Shown: one piece after another, positions 1-11,720 of the stretch
Layout: each line of letters begins with the position of its first letter
Position numbering within the stretch: the first letter of the stretch is position 1
Assembly: GCF_026212465.1 (NCBI RefSeq)
Contig: NC_080047.1
Location: 36,312,174-36,376,173 of the forward strand
Source of the DNA: Amaranthus tricolor
Taxonomy: Eukaryota > Streptophyta > Magnoliopsida > Caryophyllales > Amaranthaceae
Length of the DNA: 64,000 nt
Direction of reading: 5' to 3'
Notes under the pieces: generated by a model
What the model was told of the DNA's origin: nothing
The model's database searches: none
Seen by the model: the letters and a program-made list of their open reading frames with translations, nothing else
Translations under genes and position numbers: made by a program

Positions 1-172
<172 letters not shown>

Positions 173-279
173 TCTTGACACATCCTCAGTTTTAACCGAG
201 ATGTTGCTGAAATTTCCACTCACTCACCTTTTTAATTAATCTTTAGCGTTTATATAATTATTTTTCCCTTTTCTTTTTA

Positions 280-355
280 TGTAACACCCGAATTTCCTCC
301 CTTCCTTCACGACTTCTGGTTTCGTGTAAGGGGTTGGAAATTCAGGGGTGTTATA
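280..355 (+). repeat. End of 5' LTR (76-bp unit with inverted ends)
   Basis: A unit beginning TGTAACACCCGAATTTCC and ending GGAAATTCAGGGGTGTTATA. Its two ends are near-perfect inverted repeats of about 18 bp. A 75-bp second copy lies at 4215-4289, and both copies follow a similar T/C-rich tract. The primer-binding site starts directly after this copy, so I read it as the 3' end of the upstream LTR. Confidence 0.6.
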
Positions 356-371
356 GGTGGTTACCAGAGCC
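356..371 (+). other. Primer-binding site of the Gypsy element
   Basis: GGTGGTTACCAGAGCC resembles the common initiator-methionine tRNA site TGGTATCAGAGCC, with one extra base and one substitution. It sits immediately 3' of the LTR end, as expected for a plus-strand element. Confidence 0.6.
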
Positions 372-982
372 AGTGGTTCCTACTTTGACTCTTGTATTCT
401 AAAGTATTTAAGGAATTGTTTGAAGTTAACGTTACGCGTGAGAGTTGGGGTAGATTTAGGATAGATATACGACTTATGTTTTGCGTTGTAGTGATCATTG
501 CATAAGTAGAATAAGTTAAGTAATTTGATATTAGATTCATAAGTGTAAGTTGCTCATACTTATGACTCCCTTATGAACATGGGTTTGTTTAACAGATGCT
601 AGTTACGTTCCCTGCGATATTGAGTATTATTTAGTGTTAGTGAAGTTTTTAGTAAAATCTACCAAATTTGTAGAATGATGCTTAAATATGATGTTAATTG
701 AACCTTATTTGTATGAGAAGGTTAATACGTTACGTGATTGGGTACTTGAGAATCTATATATGACAATATTCATTTCTTATATGCGAATTCCATCCTTTAA
801 CTGTTTATTTACGAAATTCTTTAAGATAAGTGTAGTACTGTTTAAGGTTGATTATCATAGAGGTAAGAGTATACATGTACATAAGTTAGATCGTGAGTTA
901 AATCTTCGACCCCACACTTTCTCGTCTTTTTGGAATAGAAGGGAAATAAACTTATATTCGTGTTGGATGATGCTGACAGGAA

Positions 983-1283
983 ATGCCTCCTCTATCTAGC
1001 AAACGTTTGAGACAACGCTCCTCTAACAAGGCACTACGCGAGTTGGTTATGGAACTGGCTGAGGAAAGGAGGTCCAAGTCCAAGCCGACTATAGAGACAG
1101 CTTCCTCTATGAGCAAGAGAATCTCTCAGAATAAACCTCCTACGTACTCAGGGACTGGGGAACCTGCAGCTTTGGAAAGTTGGTTACGAGAATTTGACAA
1201 ACTGTTCAACGTGGTGCAATGCGCGGAACACTTGAGGGTAGACCAAGCTGCATTCTACCTTCAAGAAGAAATTTCGCGTACGG
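983..1283 (+). pseudogene. gag fragment of the Gypsy element
   Basis: Reads as the start of a plant Gypsy capsid protein. A basic, Ser/Arg-rich head is followed by the capsid segment PPTYSGTGEPAALESWLREF and then DKLFNVVQCAEHLRVDQAAF, the usual entry to the retrotransposon gag domain. After about 100 residues the homology stops. The frame then runs through LTR-end-like sequence (1284-1304) and unrelated bases to a stop at 1457-1459. Nucleocapsid, protease, RT and integrase are absent. It lies about 0.6 kb downstream of the primer-binding site. It is not functional. Confidence 0.8.
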
Positions 1284-2579
1284 AGTTGGAAATTCAGGGG
1301 TGTTACAAAGGGGGGGTAGAAGGTAATAGAAATTTCGCGCGAGTGATGATAAACCTCTTTGGCTTGTTGTCTTGTCTTTCGCAAGTGTGGTGTTATGATA
1401 GTATGTGTGTTCTGCATTTCTCGTTGTTGTGCAAGTTACGAGGGCGTAACATCTTTTAAGGGGGTAGTCTGTAACACCCCGTAATTTATCTGGTTTAAAA
1501 AGAAAATATAATAAAATAAAATAAATAAGTATTATTAAATTATATTATTTTAATAGATAATTATAAGAAATAAGGTAAATTAAATATAGAAAAATAAATG
1601 TAATTAACGGTAATGTGTTTTATCGCGTACGTTGTTATCGCGTAGTGTTCTTTTTCCGATTTAACATTACTTATTACAATAGAATAATTATAATTAAAAA
1701 AATTAATGGAAGGGAGGTGAAGGGAGGCAGCCGGTTTGGGAGATATGGGAGGAGTCTTGTAACTCCTCTCATAATGGTGTATTATGGCTTAATTAAGTTG
1801 ATCCTTAATTTCCCTATTAATCCTAAACATCATTTGAATCCCTCACATTCAAAACCTCAAAATAAACACAAAAAAATCAGAAAAATATTCTTCTTTTGTG
1901 CTCCTTGATTTCAGCACATTAAAAAAAAAATAAATTTCTTGTTGTTCAATCCAACCTTTTAATCAAAGGGTAAGTTTAATTGAATTGTTAATTATGGATT
2001 TTATATACAAAGATTCCTAAAATGAATTATATTTTATGTATGATGATATCCTATGACTTATAAGAGGATTGAATATTTTTCTTTTATATATGAAAATTTT
2101 CTCTAATAATCCTTTAATAAACTTTAATTTGTTAAAAGGATTAAGAAAAAAGAACTTATTGATCAATATTTTTTAATAAAATTTATATTTGTTATAAGAA
2201 TTAAGAATTTAAACTTATATTGATATTTAAATAAATTTCTTATGGTTTAATTTCTCTAACAAAATTTCAATTTGTTAGATGAAATTTAGATGGTATAGAC
2301 TAAGTAATGTAGTTATCCAAGAGTTTATAAATCCTTTAGCAAAATTTGATTTGTTTGAAGAATTGTGTTTATATATAGATATGTCTTGATTTAAAAGGGT
2401 GTATTGGTTTTGTAATTCTCTACAAAATTTTAATTTGTTAAGAGAATTAAGTATTTGATTTAGTTATCTTAATTTATGAAATTGTAAGTCTCTTGAAGGA
2501 TTTTGTAAATGTGACCTTGCTAGAGTTATTTTGGTCATGAGATTTAAAGGGTTAATAATGTATATAAAAAATAATGATA

Positions 2580-2759
<180 letters not shown>

Positions 2760-3461
2760 CGGGCAGCAGCAGTTTCTGCCTCGGTGTTAGTGCTGACCCG
2801 GAAGTGTTAGTCATGTTCCGTTGTTGTTTATTGTACCGATGCGCTAAAAACTCGTTAACCGCTTAAAATAATTAAAAATAGTAATTGTGTTTTACAAATT
2901 ATGAAATTTGGTACCCAAGGTAATTGACGCGTTCTGAACGCAATGGCGAAGTCGGATTTTTCATTTGAATTTTCTAATCTGTCTGAAACGGCCCTTAAAG
3001 TTCTGGTCAGAATTTGAAATTTGGATCCATTGGGAATTGGATGTAAACAATTAAAAATTATCAAGTCTTAGTGATATTTTAGAAGTATGGAGCGGAATAA
3101 TGTGTAAACACGTCCTAATACGTGATCGTTTTGTGTGTGTGTTATTTAGGACCTCGATTCATAAGAGGGCGAAGTTTCTGTTGTGCTTGAACATTGTTTT
3201 TTTGTTGCGCTTAAAGGTACACGCTTAGACCATACTATTTATGTGGTTGCCCAAGTAGTTTTGTTTCATTTCTAATCGAGACTTTGTAAATCACATAAGA
3301 ATTAGACACCTCAAATAATTTGAAAGGAATTAATTGGAAATTGAGAATATGTATTGTCACCCAAAGGGGGTTAATGTATTGATTTGGATTATTACAATTA
3401 TTGTTCCCATGGCAGTTTTGGATCATTACGGTCAACATGGGGTATGCATACTTTAGCCTTT

Positions 3462-3675
3462 GACGACCCGAATAGGACAGGCAACGTCTTAGGTCGGTGG
3501 TTGCCTTGGGATTAGCTCTCCCAAGTGTATTCCTCCAAAAAGGATTGGATTTATACTTGAACGACCCGAACAGGACAGGCAACGTTACAAGTTGGAATTA
3601 CCTAATAATGAATGATTTATACTTGAACGACCCGAACATGACGGCAACGTTACAAGTTGGGATTAACTAATAATG
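3462..3675 (+). repeat. Short tandem array in the LTR
   Basis: The motif ACGACCCGAACAGGACAGGC followed by AACGTTACAAGTTGG occurs as two adjacent units near 3555-3675 (about 72 bp apart). A diverged third unit lies near 3462. Confidence 0.7.
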
Positions 3676-4289
3676 ATTTAGAGCCTATGCATGCTAGGAT
3701 AAACATATTGCTTGTATTCAACCTGTTTGATATTTGTATGAAGTCTCTGACGTGTATTGGTTTGTTTCTTTGGAACCTACTGTTTGTGGTCATACGACGA
3801 CTAGTAGGTTGATTGCAGGTGGGGTCTGGAGTGAGGTCTCGACTTAGAACCCGTAATCATCAAGACTATGTTTTTACCTCTTGTATTGGATTATTAGTAA
3901 AAAAGAAACTCTGTACTTATGTAACAGAAGATAGATTAGTTTTCTTTTTTGCTTCCGCTTATTTCAATTAATTTGTCTAGAGGTCTTTAGGCTCTCGAGT
4001 TGTACGTAAAGACTTCCGCTGACTTGTTTCTTTCGCTTGTCACTGTTTTCTGCTTTTATTATATTCCTTTATTGATGGAACGCTGAGGACCCTAGAAGAG
4101 ATGGTTCTTTAGTGTTCGTTATGTGAACTGGAATCATGTTTTCATGTGATTGTCCAGGTCATTTGAACCAGGCCGTTACATTTTATTTAAATTCTTTTCC
4201 TTTCTCTTTTTTTATGTAACACCCGAATTTCCACCTGTGCTTTACGATTTTGGTTTCGTCTAAGGGGTTGGAAATTCAGGGGTGTTACA

Positions 4290-5402
4290 TGCTAAAAAAC
4301 CGTTGACCATGCTAAATGACCTTTGACATTCAATTAATTTCATTAATCTAACCTAATTTACTTAATTACCCCCAATTAAACCTTCTTCCCCAACCTCTCT
4401 ATATCCCTTTCTAATCACCGATTTACCACTATTCCCCTACCCCCGCACCACCACCACCTTAAAGCCCCTCCTTTACTAACAACTCATCAAAAGCCCCTTC
4501 TTTAATTAGAAATCTTTAAATTCAATGGTGGTGTTGTGGTGGTTATCATGTTAAGAGAGACAATGAATTTTGAAATGTTTTATGACTTTCATCCGATTTC
4601 TAGCTAAGATTTCCCCAATTCGAAACCCTTAAGTTTGAATTTTCAAGTTCATCGGAAATGTTGTTCTGGGTTTACTCTTGAAAATTCTGTAGATCTCTTT
4701 TTCAGTTTAATATCTGTTTTTCTTCCAGATTTTGTTGAATGTCATTCTTAGCTTCTTCTCAGATGTTTACATTTTGTTATTTCTTACACTTTTGTGGTGA
4801 TTTGTTTGCAACCCATATGCTTCTTTGTAGTTTATTCGCAAAATTTTCATAATTGAAGATTTTGAAAATGACAAGGTTTGGATAGTCACTCTCAAATCCT
4901 CAACTTTAACTACTTTGAAAACAATTGTGGAATTTGATTTAAATCCAAATTTGAAATTTTTTGATTTACCAAACAATAGATTTGAACAAATTCTAAATTT
5001 CCAAATGAAATTATCGTTCTCAAACATGACATTAATATTTTTAGGTTTATTTGATTTTCCGTTCAAGGAAAAGAGAGTTTGTGTTTGATTTTGGAATTTT
5101 CTCATTGATTTTGTTTATATATATACTTTTGAAAAATGATTGTGTAAACGAACTATTATTCTCTTTACAGTTTCTTTCAATTTCATTTTTCCCTTTTCAT
5201 AGTCTCTCTTAACATGATAACCTCTATCACCACCATTGAATTTGAAGATTTCTGATTGAAGATGGGCTTTTGATTGGAAAGTGGGTATAGAGAAGTTGTG
5301 GAAAAAAAGAATTTAATTGGGGGTGATTAGGTAAATTAGGTTAGATTAATGAATTTAATTGAAAGTCAAAGGTCATTTAGCATGGTTAATGCTCATTTAG
5401 CA
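4290..5402. mobile_element. Fold-back/long-inverted-repeat element (1.1 kb)
   Basis: About 285 bp from 4290 are mirrored by the reverse complement of about 5185-5402. The outer motif is TGCTAAA...CATGCTAAATGACCTTTGAC, followed by TTAATCTAACCTAATTTAC, and the inner arm includes TTCAATGGTGGTG and TTATCATGTTAAGAGAGAC. The central ~600 bp has no credible gene. The left edge abuts the Gypsy LTR exactly. I see no target duplication, so the superfamily (Mutator-like or fold-back) is open. Confidence 0.75.
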
Positions 5403-5691
5403 GGTCATCCGGTGAAGTGATTGTATCAATGTCGTGTTTGGTAATTTGAAGGTTGTTGTATGTAAAAACAAAACTTCAAGTCTTTTTATTCTAAAATGAC
5501 TAAACTTGAAGACTATAATTGGTAAATAATCCTTATAATATTATTAATCGGATTAACTTAAATTGAATAGTGGTTGTTTCATCTCTTTTCTCAAAGCTTA
5601 CCATATAGTAAAAAATAATAAATAAATAACAATATAACCACCAAAGTGCACTGTCTTAAATATCAACATCTTCACTACCAAAATCCTTCTC

Positions 5692-6285
5692 ATGGCTACC
5701 ACTCAAACCATCTCCTCAGTTGCACTAGTAGTAGGAGTAACCGGCATGGCAGGCCTTAACATAGCTCAAACTCTTAAAAACCATCAAACCCAAGGAGGCC
5801 CATGGATTGTCTATGGAGCAGCCCGTAGATCCAAGCCACTTGGTTTCCCTCCTCTGACGTTGATCACAACATCAACTTCGATGCTTCAATTACGACGATA
5901 CAAATGCCACTCTCTCTCCTCTTACCTCAATAATCACCCACGTTTTCTGGGCTGCAATCTACGTGGGCCGGGATGAAGAAGATAATATCACTGTTAACTC
6001 AGCCATGTTATCAAACGTCCTTAAAGTTCTCACATCTGACCCGACCCGACCCGACCCGGCCCATTACGCTTCACCATGTAATCTTCCAAACAGGCACTGC
6101 ACAATACATGGGCCCAGTTCATTTTGAGGCTCTTGTAGTATATAATGGGCCTCCGTTTAGTGAGGATATGCCTCGTTTGCCATATCCGAATTTTTACTAT
6201 AATCTTGAAGCCGTGGTAAAATTGTACGGATCAAAATTCATTTACACAATACATCGTCCATCGATCATCATAGCTATACGTTTAT
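5692..6285 (+). pseudogene. Progesterone 5-beta-reductase/iridoid synthase-like pseudogene (5' part)
   Basis: The intact family (PRISE; short-chain dehydrogenases) reduces enones with NADPH. The opening reads MATTQTISSVALVVGVTGMA, with the Rossmann glycine motif GVTGMAG at residues 15-21, then GGPWIVYGAARRSKP, the typical family start. Downstream pieces are recognisable but in other frames: ITHVFWAAIYVGRDEED (frame starting 5933) and then FQTGTAQYMGP, SEDMPRLPYPNFYYNLE and TIHRPSIII (frame starting 5973). At least three frame changes separate them. Homology ends at about 6280, so the second half of a roughly 390-residue protein is missing. The region 5403-5691 upstream has no clear promoter. 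Confidence 0.88.
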
Positions 6286-7636
6286 AGATCAGTTCTTCTT
6301 GTACAAGACCGTCTCATTATAGAATGAGACTATATAATTAGTTTATTTCTGTAATTAATTAATGATCACTCTCATACTATAGGTACATGGGTTAGAGATA
6401 ATATGATCACTATGAGATGACCCATTTAAAAATTTGTGTTATTAAATAAATTATTTTTTAATAAATTTTTAATCTGAGCATCGCTGTCATGTAAATTTTT
6501 CTAATTTATTATTTTAAAATAATAAGTGATTACTTTATTGCACTAAATATATATGAGTCAGTCCAATAAAAATAATTTTATTATAAAAACGTCTTATTTT
6601 AAAATTTAAGGTAGTTAATTATTAATAATGAATATATAAGGGCCCCTTATTTTAATAATTTTGTCTATTTTACTATGCATAGGTGCATCATCAAGGAGTG
6701 TGTACAATTTGCCGTTAACATTTAACATAGCTGTTTCTGCAGAAACATGTAAGTACAAAAACGCACCGTTTCGGTATCCAGGGAATAAGTACAATTTGCC
6801 GTAATGACAATAGTAATGAAGGAATGGATATGAGAATTGGTAATAAAGATTCTTTTATTTGGTGTGCATGACTAAAGAATGGTAATGGAAGATAATATTC
6901 CATTGATTGCATTTGGTTGTTAGTAATAATAAATGGTAATGACTCTTAGTTTCATTATTGTATATTTGTATCTAAAAGCATTATTGCATCTAAATTATTC
7001 TATCTAATGATTATTTTTTAATAATAATATTTTTTTGGATAATTACATACATTACCTTTTTTTGTTCATTATTTTTCTTCTTCAGCTCGAAACAACATTA
7101 CCTTATTTTATTACAACAGTAATACTTCATTACCATTACAGCCTAATACTAGGTTGTTTGATGATAATAAAAATGGCCTTTTTTGGTAATTTCATTACCT
7201 TATTTTATTACCATCCATTACCATTAAAGGCATCCAAATAACTAAACTTTTTATTACTTAATTTTATTAACATTACCGCCCTCTAATATTATGTACCAAA
7301 CGGGCCGTAAATGTATAATTATTAGCGTTTGGAATTAAATTTCACATATTTAAATGAATTTCTGTTTACAAATATTTGCAAATTATTAACGTTTGGAATT
7401 AAATTTCACATATTTTGAATGAATTTCTGTTTACAAATATTTGCACTCTTTTTAGCATATTGTCTGCTTTGAATCGATTCCATACATACTTCTTTTTAAC
7501 ATCTTTTGAAAAAGTCTCACACTGATTTGAAGTTAATTAAATCACTTAGATGCTTATTAATACTTTCTTATTTTTCTTATTTGAGACTTGAGATTTACAC
7601 TAAACATAATTTTAAAAAAAATTTTTTTTTTTCAAA
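6286..7636. other. Non-coding, MITE debris
   Basis: No gene. At 6300-6330 there is an AAGACCGTCTCATTATAGAATGAGAC palindrome of the GAGACGGTCTC MITE type also seen near 44560, 62300 and 62755. From about 6690 to 7310 is TGGTAATG-rich sequence ending ACCAAACGGGCCG, resembling the element at 45058-46020. At 7318-7444 a 64-bp segment containing GCGTTTGGAATTAAATTTC is duplicated in tandem. Confidence 0.6.
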
Positions 7637-7644
7637 ATTGTACC

Positions 7645-10600
7645 TAGGCATGGCCACGGGGCGGGTTACCCGGAACCGAACCGGTGCCGAACCGCTTGGA
7701 ACCGGATCCGGAACCAGAACCGTTTACGACAGGTTCCGAACCGCCCCGAACCGCAAAACCGCCGGAAAAAAGTTGTCGGAACCGTGAAATCGCCGGAAAA
7801 AACCGTCATGAACCGGGTAAAAAACCCGCGGGTTGGAACCGGAACCGGTCCGGGAGAACCGGTCCAACGGTTCCATGGAACCGGTTCTGGAACCGAAACC
7901 GGAACCGGTCCTGTTGAACCGGCTCAACGGTTCCGTGGAACCGGAACCGGGACCGGTCCGGTTGAACCGGCCCACCGGTTCCATGGAACCGGTTCGCCAA
8001 AATGTGACCGTTACGTTACCGTTAGCTAGCCGTTGCCTTCTCCTCTATATATACTCATCACTTTCAATCATTTTCATTCACAACTCATCTCTTCTCCTAC
8101 TCTCTCTACTTACTCTCTCTACTTAATTCTTTAATTACGCAATTATTCTCTTAATTACATAATTAGTCTTTTAATTATTTCTTAATTTAGTTAGTTACAT
8201 AATTAATTATTTATTTATTTCTTAATTCTATATTTCTATTATTACTTCAATATTATCAATCATGTTTTCATTTTTGAAAAAAGCCACAAAAAAAGTTACT
8301 AAAGTGGCAAAATCATTGGGAGGTTCCAGTTCCTCCAAAAGAAAGGCCACTTCTACTCCGTCGGTATCAACAACACCTTCCATTAGTAATTATAATTATG
8401 AACATAATTATCCGGAAGGGTACGACCCAGAGTTACATAATTATGCAGAAGAAGTGGAAAGAGAAATACAAATTGATGAAGAAGAGGAACCAATGACCCC
8501 AATTGGGATACATATATCTCGACAGTCATCAACAAAATCACATGAAGAACAAGGAGAACAACAACAACAAAGACAAGCTCGTGGTAAACGAGTCAATTTC
8601 CAAACTATCGGTTAGTTTTATAATTTTATTCTTCAAATTAATTAAACTTTAAATTATTTATTTATTTAATTATAGTTTTATAATTTTAAATTATTTATTT
8701 AGATGAAGACGAACCAGTAAGACAACCTTTTCCGGCAATGGCACCTCCTAGTGGTAGAGCTGTTTCACATGTGTGGTCGTATTTCACAAAAGAACCAACC
8801 GAGAATCCAGATATTTTCTTATGCACTTGTCAAATTTGTGAAAGTCAAGGAGTAAAGCCCTTAGTTTCATACAGTTTCACCAGAGGTAAATACTTTTTAA
8901 GTTTTTTATACATACATAATACATTATACATTCATACATTATATATTCATATTTTATAAAATTTATTTATTGTGTTTTGTGAATACGTGTTAGGTGGTGG
9001 TACGGGATCTTTTAACAAACATTTGGCAAAGAAGCATGGAATCACAAAAGAAACTCATGCAGCAAGCGGGAGCGGGACCACAAGTGGAAGCCGACAGACA
9101 CAATGGGACATTCCCAGCACAGGTATGCCTTTTAGATACAATCGTAATGACATGATTGATGAATTTTCTAGGTATGTAATTTGTGATGAATTGCCTTTTA
9201 ACCACGGTGAAAGTAGGGCATACGAGCGTCTCACTAGAAAAACTTTGCAACCACAATATAGAGCAATCCCTAGGAGCACTCTTAAAAGACGCACAATTAA
9301 ATTATACGAATCAATGCGCTATGAATTAGTTGAAATGTTTAAATCGTTTAATGGTAGGGTTAGCATAACAACTGACATTTGGTCTGCTCCCCCACATTTA
9401 GAACCTTATATGTGTGTAACAGCACACTGGATAGATCGAAATTGGATTATTCAAAAAAGAATAATTGCTTTTGAGACAATGCCAGAAAGACATACCGGTG
9501 AAAACATAAAATATAGATTAGTAGAGATATGTAGAGAATGGAACTTATTAGATAAAATATTTTGTTGTTCAACTGATAATGCAACCGCGAACATTAAATG
9601 TATAGAACTTTTGTTTAACGAAACCTGCTTTTAGTTTAATCCTTAGGGGTAGCTTATTACACATACGTTGTTGTGCGCATATAATTAACTTATCTTGCCA
9701 AGCAGGCATAAAACAATTAAGTGATTTATTAGAACCAATTAGGGATATAGTGAAATGGCTTAGGATCGGAAAGATAAAAAGACGATATAAACAATTATGT
9801 GACCAATACCAACTTAAAAAAGTGTATTGGTCATTAGATACTCCTACATGTTGGGGCTCAACCAACGATTTATTAAGAAAGGCGATTGCTTATCGCCCAG
9901 TAATAACACAACTATATAGTGAGTGTACAGATAGTTTCATAGCTGATGACACTTGGGAATTAGCTATATGTGTACATAACATATTAGAAGCGTATGACCA
10001 CGCGACTAAGATTTTTTCTTATGTTTATGAACCGATTGTTCACTTAGTAATAAGTGAATGTATTACTATTTTTTATCATCTCCTTAAATATACACATGAA
10101 GATACTAACCCAGAATTGAGGCCGATTCTTGCAGATATGATGGAAAAATGGCAAGCATATTTTACCGATTTTCCTTATATTTATGGAATCGCAACCATTT
10201 TGGACCCACGTTTTAAAACTGAGGTCCTTACTAAAGTAATAGGATTTTATTACTAATCGTTAGATCGCCCGTCTACTGATGTACATAATTATGTAGGAAC
10301 ATGTAAAAAATATTTAGCAGAACTCTATGATTTTTACGCTAGTGTATATAACCCGAAACGCGATATGTCTAGGCGTGCTAGCGTTTTGGCACGTCCCTCT
10401 TACTATAATTCGGTAATAGCTAACATAATGACTCAAGATGATAGTTTTGTAGGATCATCTTCTTCTTCCTCGACCTCATATTTAGAACTAGATAGTTATC
10501 TTAAACACCACTTTGAAATAGACCAAAGTATCTATAATATTTTGGAGTGGTGGAAAGAAAAATCTGTTAAATTTCCTATTTTATCGAGAATTGCAAAGGA

Positions 10601-11354
10601 TATCCTTGCAATTCCCGCATCAACAATTGCGTCGGAGTCTGCTTTTAGTGCAGGTAGAAGAGTTTTGGATGAAAAGCGATCTCGTCTTGCTCCACATAGT
10701 ATTCAAATATGTGTTTGCAAGAAAGATTGGGATTAAGCGGAGATTCGAACACAAGGACTAAGGAATGATGATGATCAAGACGACGATGATGATCCATGGA
10801 TGATGATGGATACATCTGCATCATCGTCAGGAGGAGAGTCAGCGGAAGCATCTAATCAACCACATGATGATGACGAAGACGAATAGGATCAATCCGACAA
10901 GCGACAACGATAAATCAACATTCAACAACTATAAATAAAAGGTATGACAAAGAACTACGTGGGCTTTGATTCCTTCAAGATACGTAGGCAGCTTAGTATT
11001 CATTTGGGTACTAGGTTCAAGTCCATTTTCTCCCTCTTTTTTTATTAATCATCTTTATCGACATTATTATTGATTCGTTTCTTATTAATTTATTTTTTTC
11101 CATTCTTTTTAGTAAATATTTCAATAACGATGACAACTTGACATGCAATGAATTTCGCTAATAATCAAGTAATCATCAAAGTACGTCCGCGATATTATAG
11201 TATTTTTTTATTATATAAATATTTAAAGAAAAAATAAAAATGGAACCGATGGTCCGACCCGCCCGTCCCGTGAGTTGGAACCGCCCGGAACCGGAACCGG
11301 AATCGGAACCGGGTGGAACCGGAACCGGACCAACCCGGACCGTGGCCATGCCTA
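7645..11354 (+). mobile_element. Complete hAT transposon (3,710 bp), transposase dead
   Basis: The ends are perfect 15-bp inverted repeats TAGGCATGGCCACGG (7645-7659; reverse complement 11340-11354). They are flanked by identical 8-bp duplications ATTGTACC (7637-7644 and 11355-11362), the hallmark of hAT insertion. Both subterminal regions (7670-7995 and 11245-11335) are packed with GGAACCGG-type repeats in both orientations, as in Ac/Ds-like elements where transposase binds. The body holds a three-exon transposase gene with a BED finger and hAT dimerisation domain. The perfect duplications suggest a not-very-old insertion despite the broken gene. Confidence 0.96.
8262..10886 (+). pseudogene. 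hAT transposase (BED finger, hAT C-terminal domain)
   Basis: Exon 1 (8262-8610) encodes a Lys/Ser-rich head and acidic stretch. Intron 8611-8702 (GT..AG) is followed by exon 2 (8703-8885), which starts the BED zinc finger (SHVWSYFTK...CTCQIC). Intron 8886-8993 precedes exon 3, which completes it (FNKHLAKKH). The DDE-type core follows, with TDIWSAP and STDNATAN, then a frameshift between about 9600 and 9647. The new frame resumes with LLHIRCCAHIINLSCQAGIK and continues to the hAT dimerisation segment (PILSRIAKDILAIPASTIAS, then ESAFSAGRRVLD). In-frame stops lie at 10254-10256 and 10734-10736, and both look like CAA-to-TAA changes. The acidic tail ends with the natural stop at 10884-10886. Splice phases match at both introns. 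Confidence 0.92.
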
Positions 11355-11543
11355 ATTGTACCATAAAAGAGTCCTAATCAAAAGTATAGAAAATATGAAA
11401 AATGAATAGAATATGGATGTAGTTGATACTTGTTACAATATTTGTTGCAACAAGTCTTGTATGAAACCTTCTCATAGTGATACATGAGTCATATAATTTG
11501 TCTATGTTTCTAATGGATAATTTTAAAATTGTAGTGAATCCTT

Positions 11544-11720
11544 CACTAGTGGAAAAAAACGTATTGTATACAACAAATAATTGCTGCAGTTATCTTGGGG
11601 CCCGCAACAAATAATCCAAAATAACCGTTCACACACAGCAAAATTTTAAAAAAAAGCATTTATTGCTGTGGTTGGCTAGGGCCCGCAGCAAATAACCGTT
11701 GTTATTGTATACAACACGCT
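11544..11720 (+). repeat. Left CACTA subterminal repeats
   Basis: After the inverted terminal sequence come several diverged units of AACAAATAATTGCTGCAG and GGGCCCGCAACAAATAA type, in both orientations. They match the more regular units at the right end and are the expected sites for a CACTA DNA-binding protein. Confidence 0.85.

Noticed and set aside
4767..5105. Minus-strand 112-residue frame in the fold-back element
   Set aside because: Low-complexity Asn/Lys/Phe content from AT-rich DNA and no family resemblance.
7684..8126. Pro/Glu/Arg-rich frames on both strands
   Set aside because: They are readings of GGAACCGG subterminal repeats of the hAT element.
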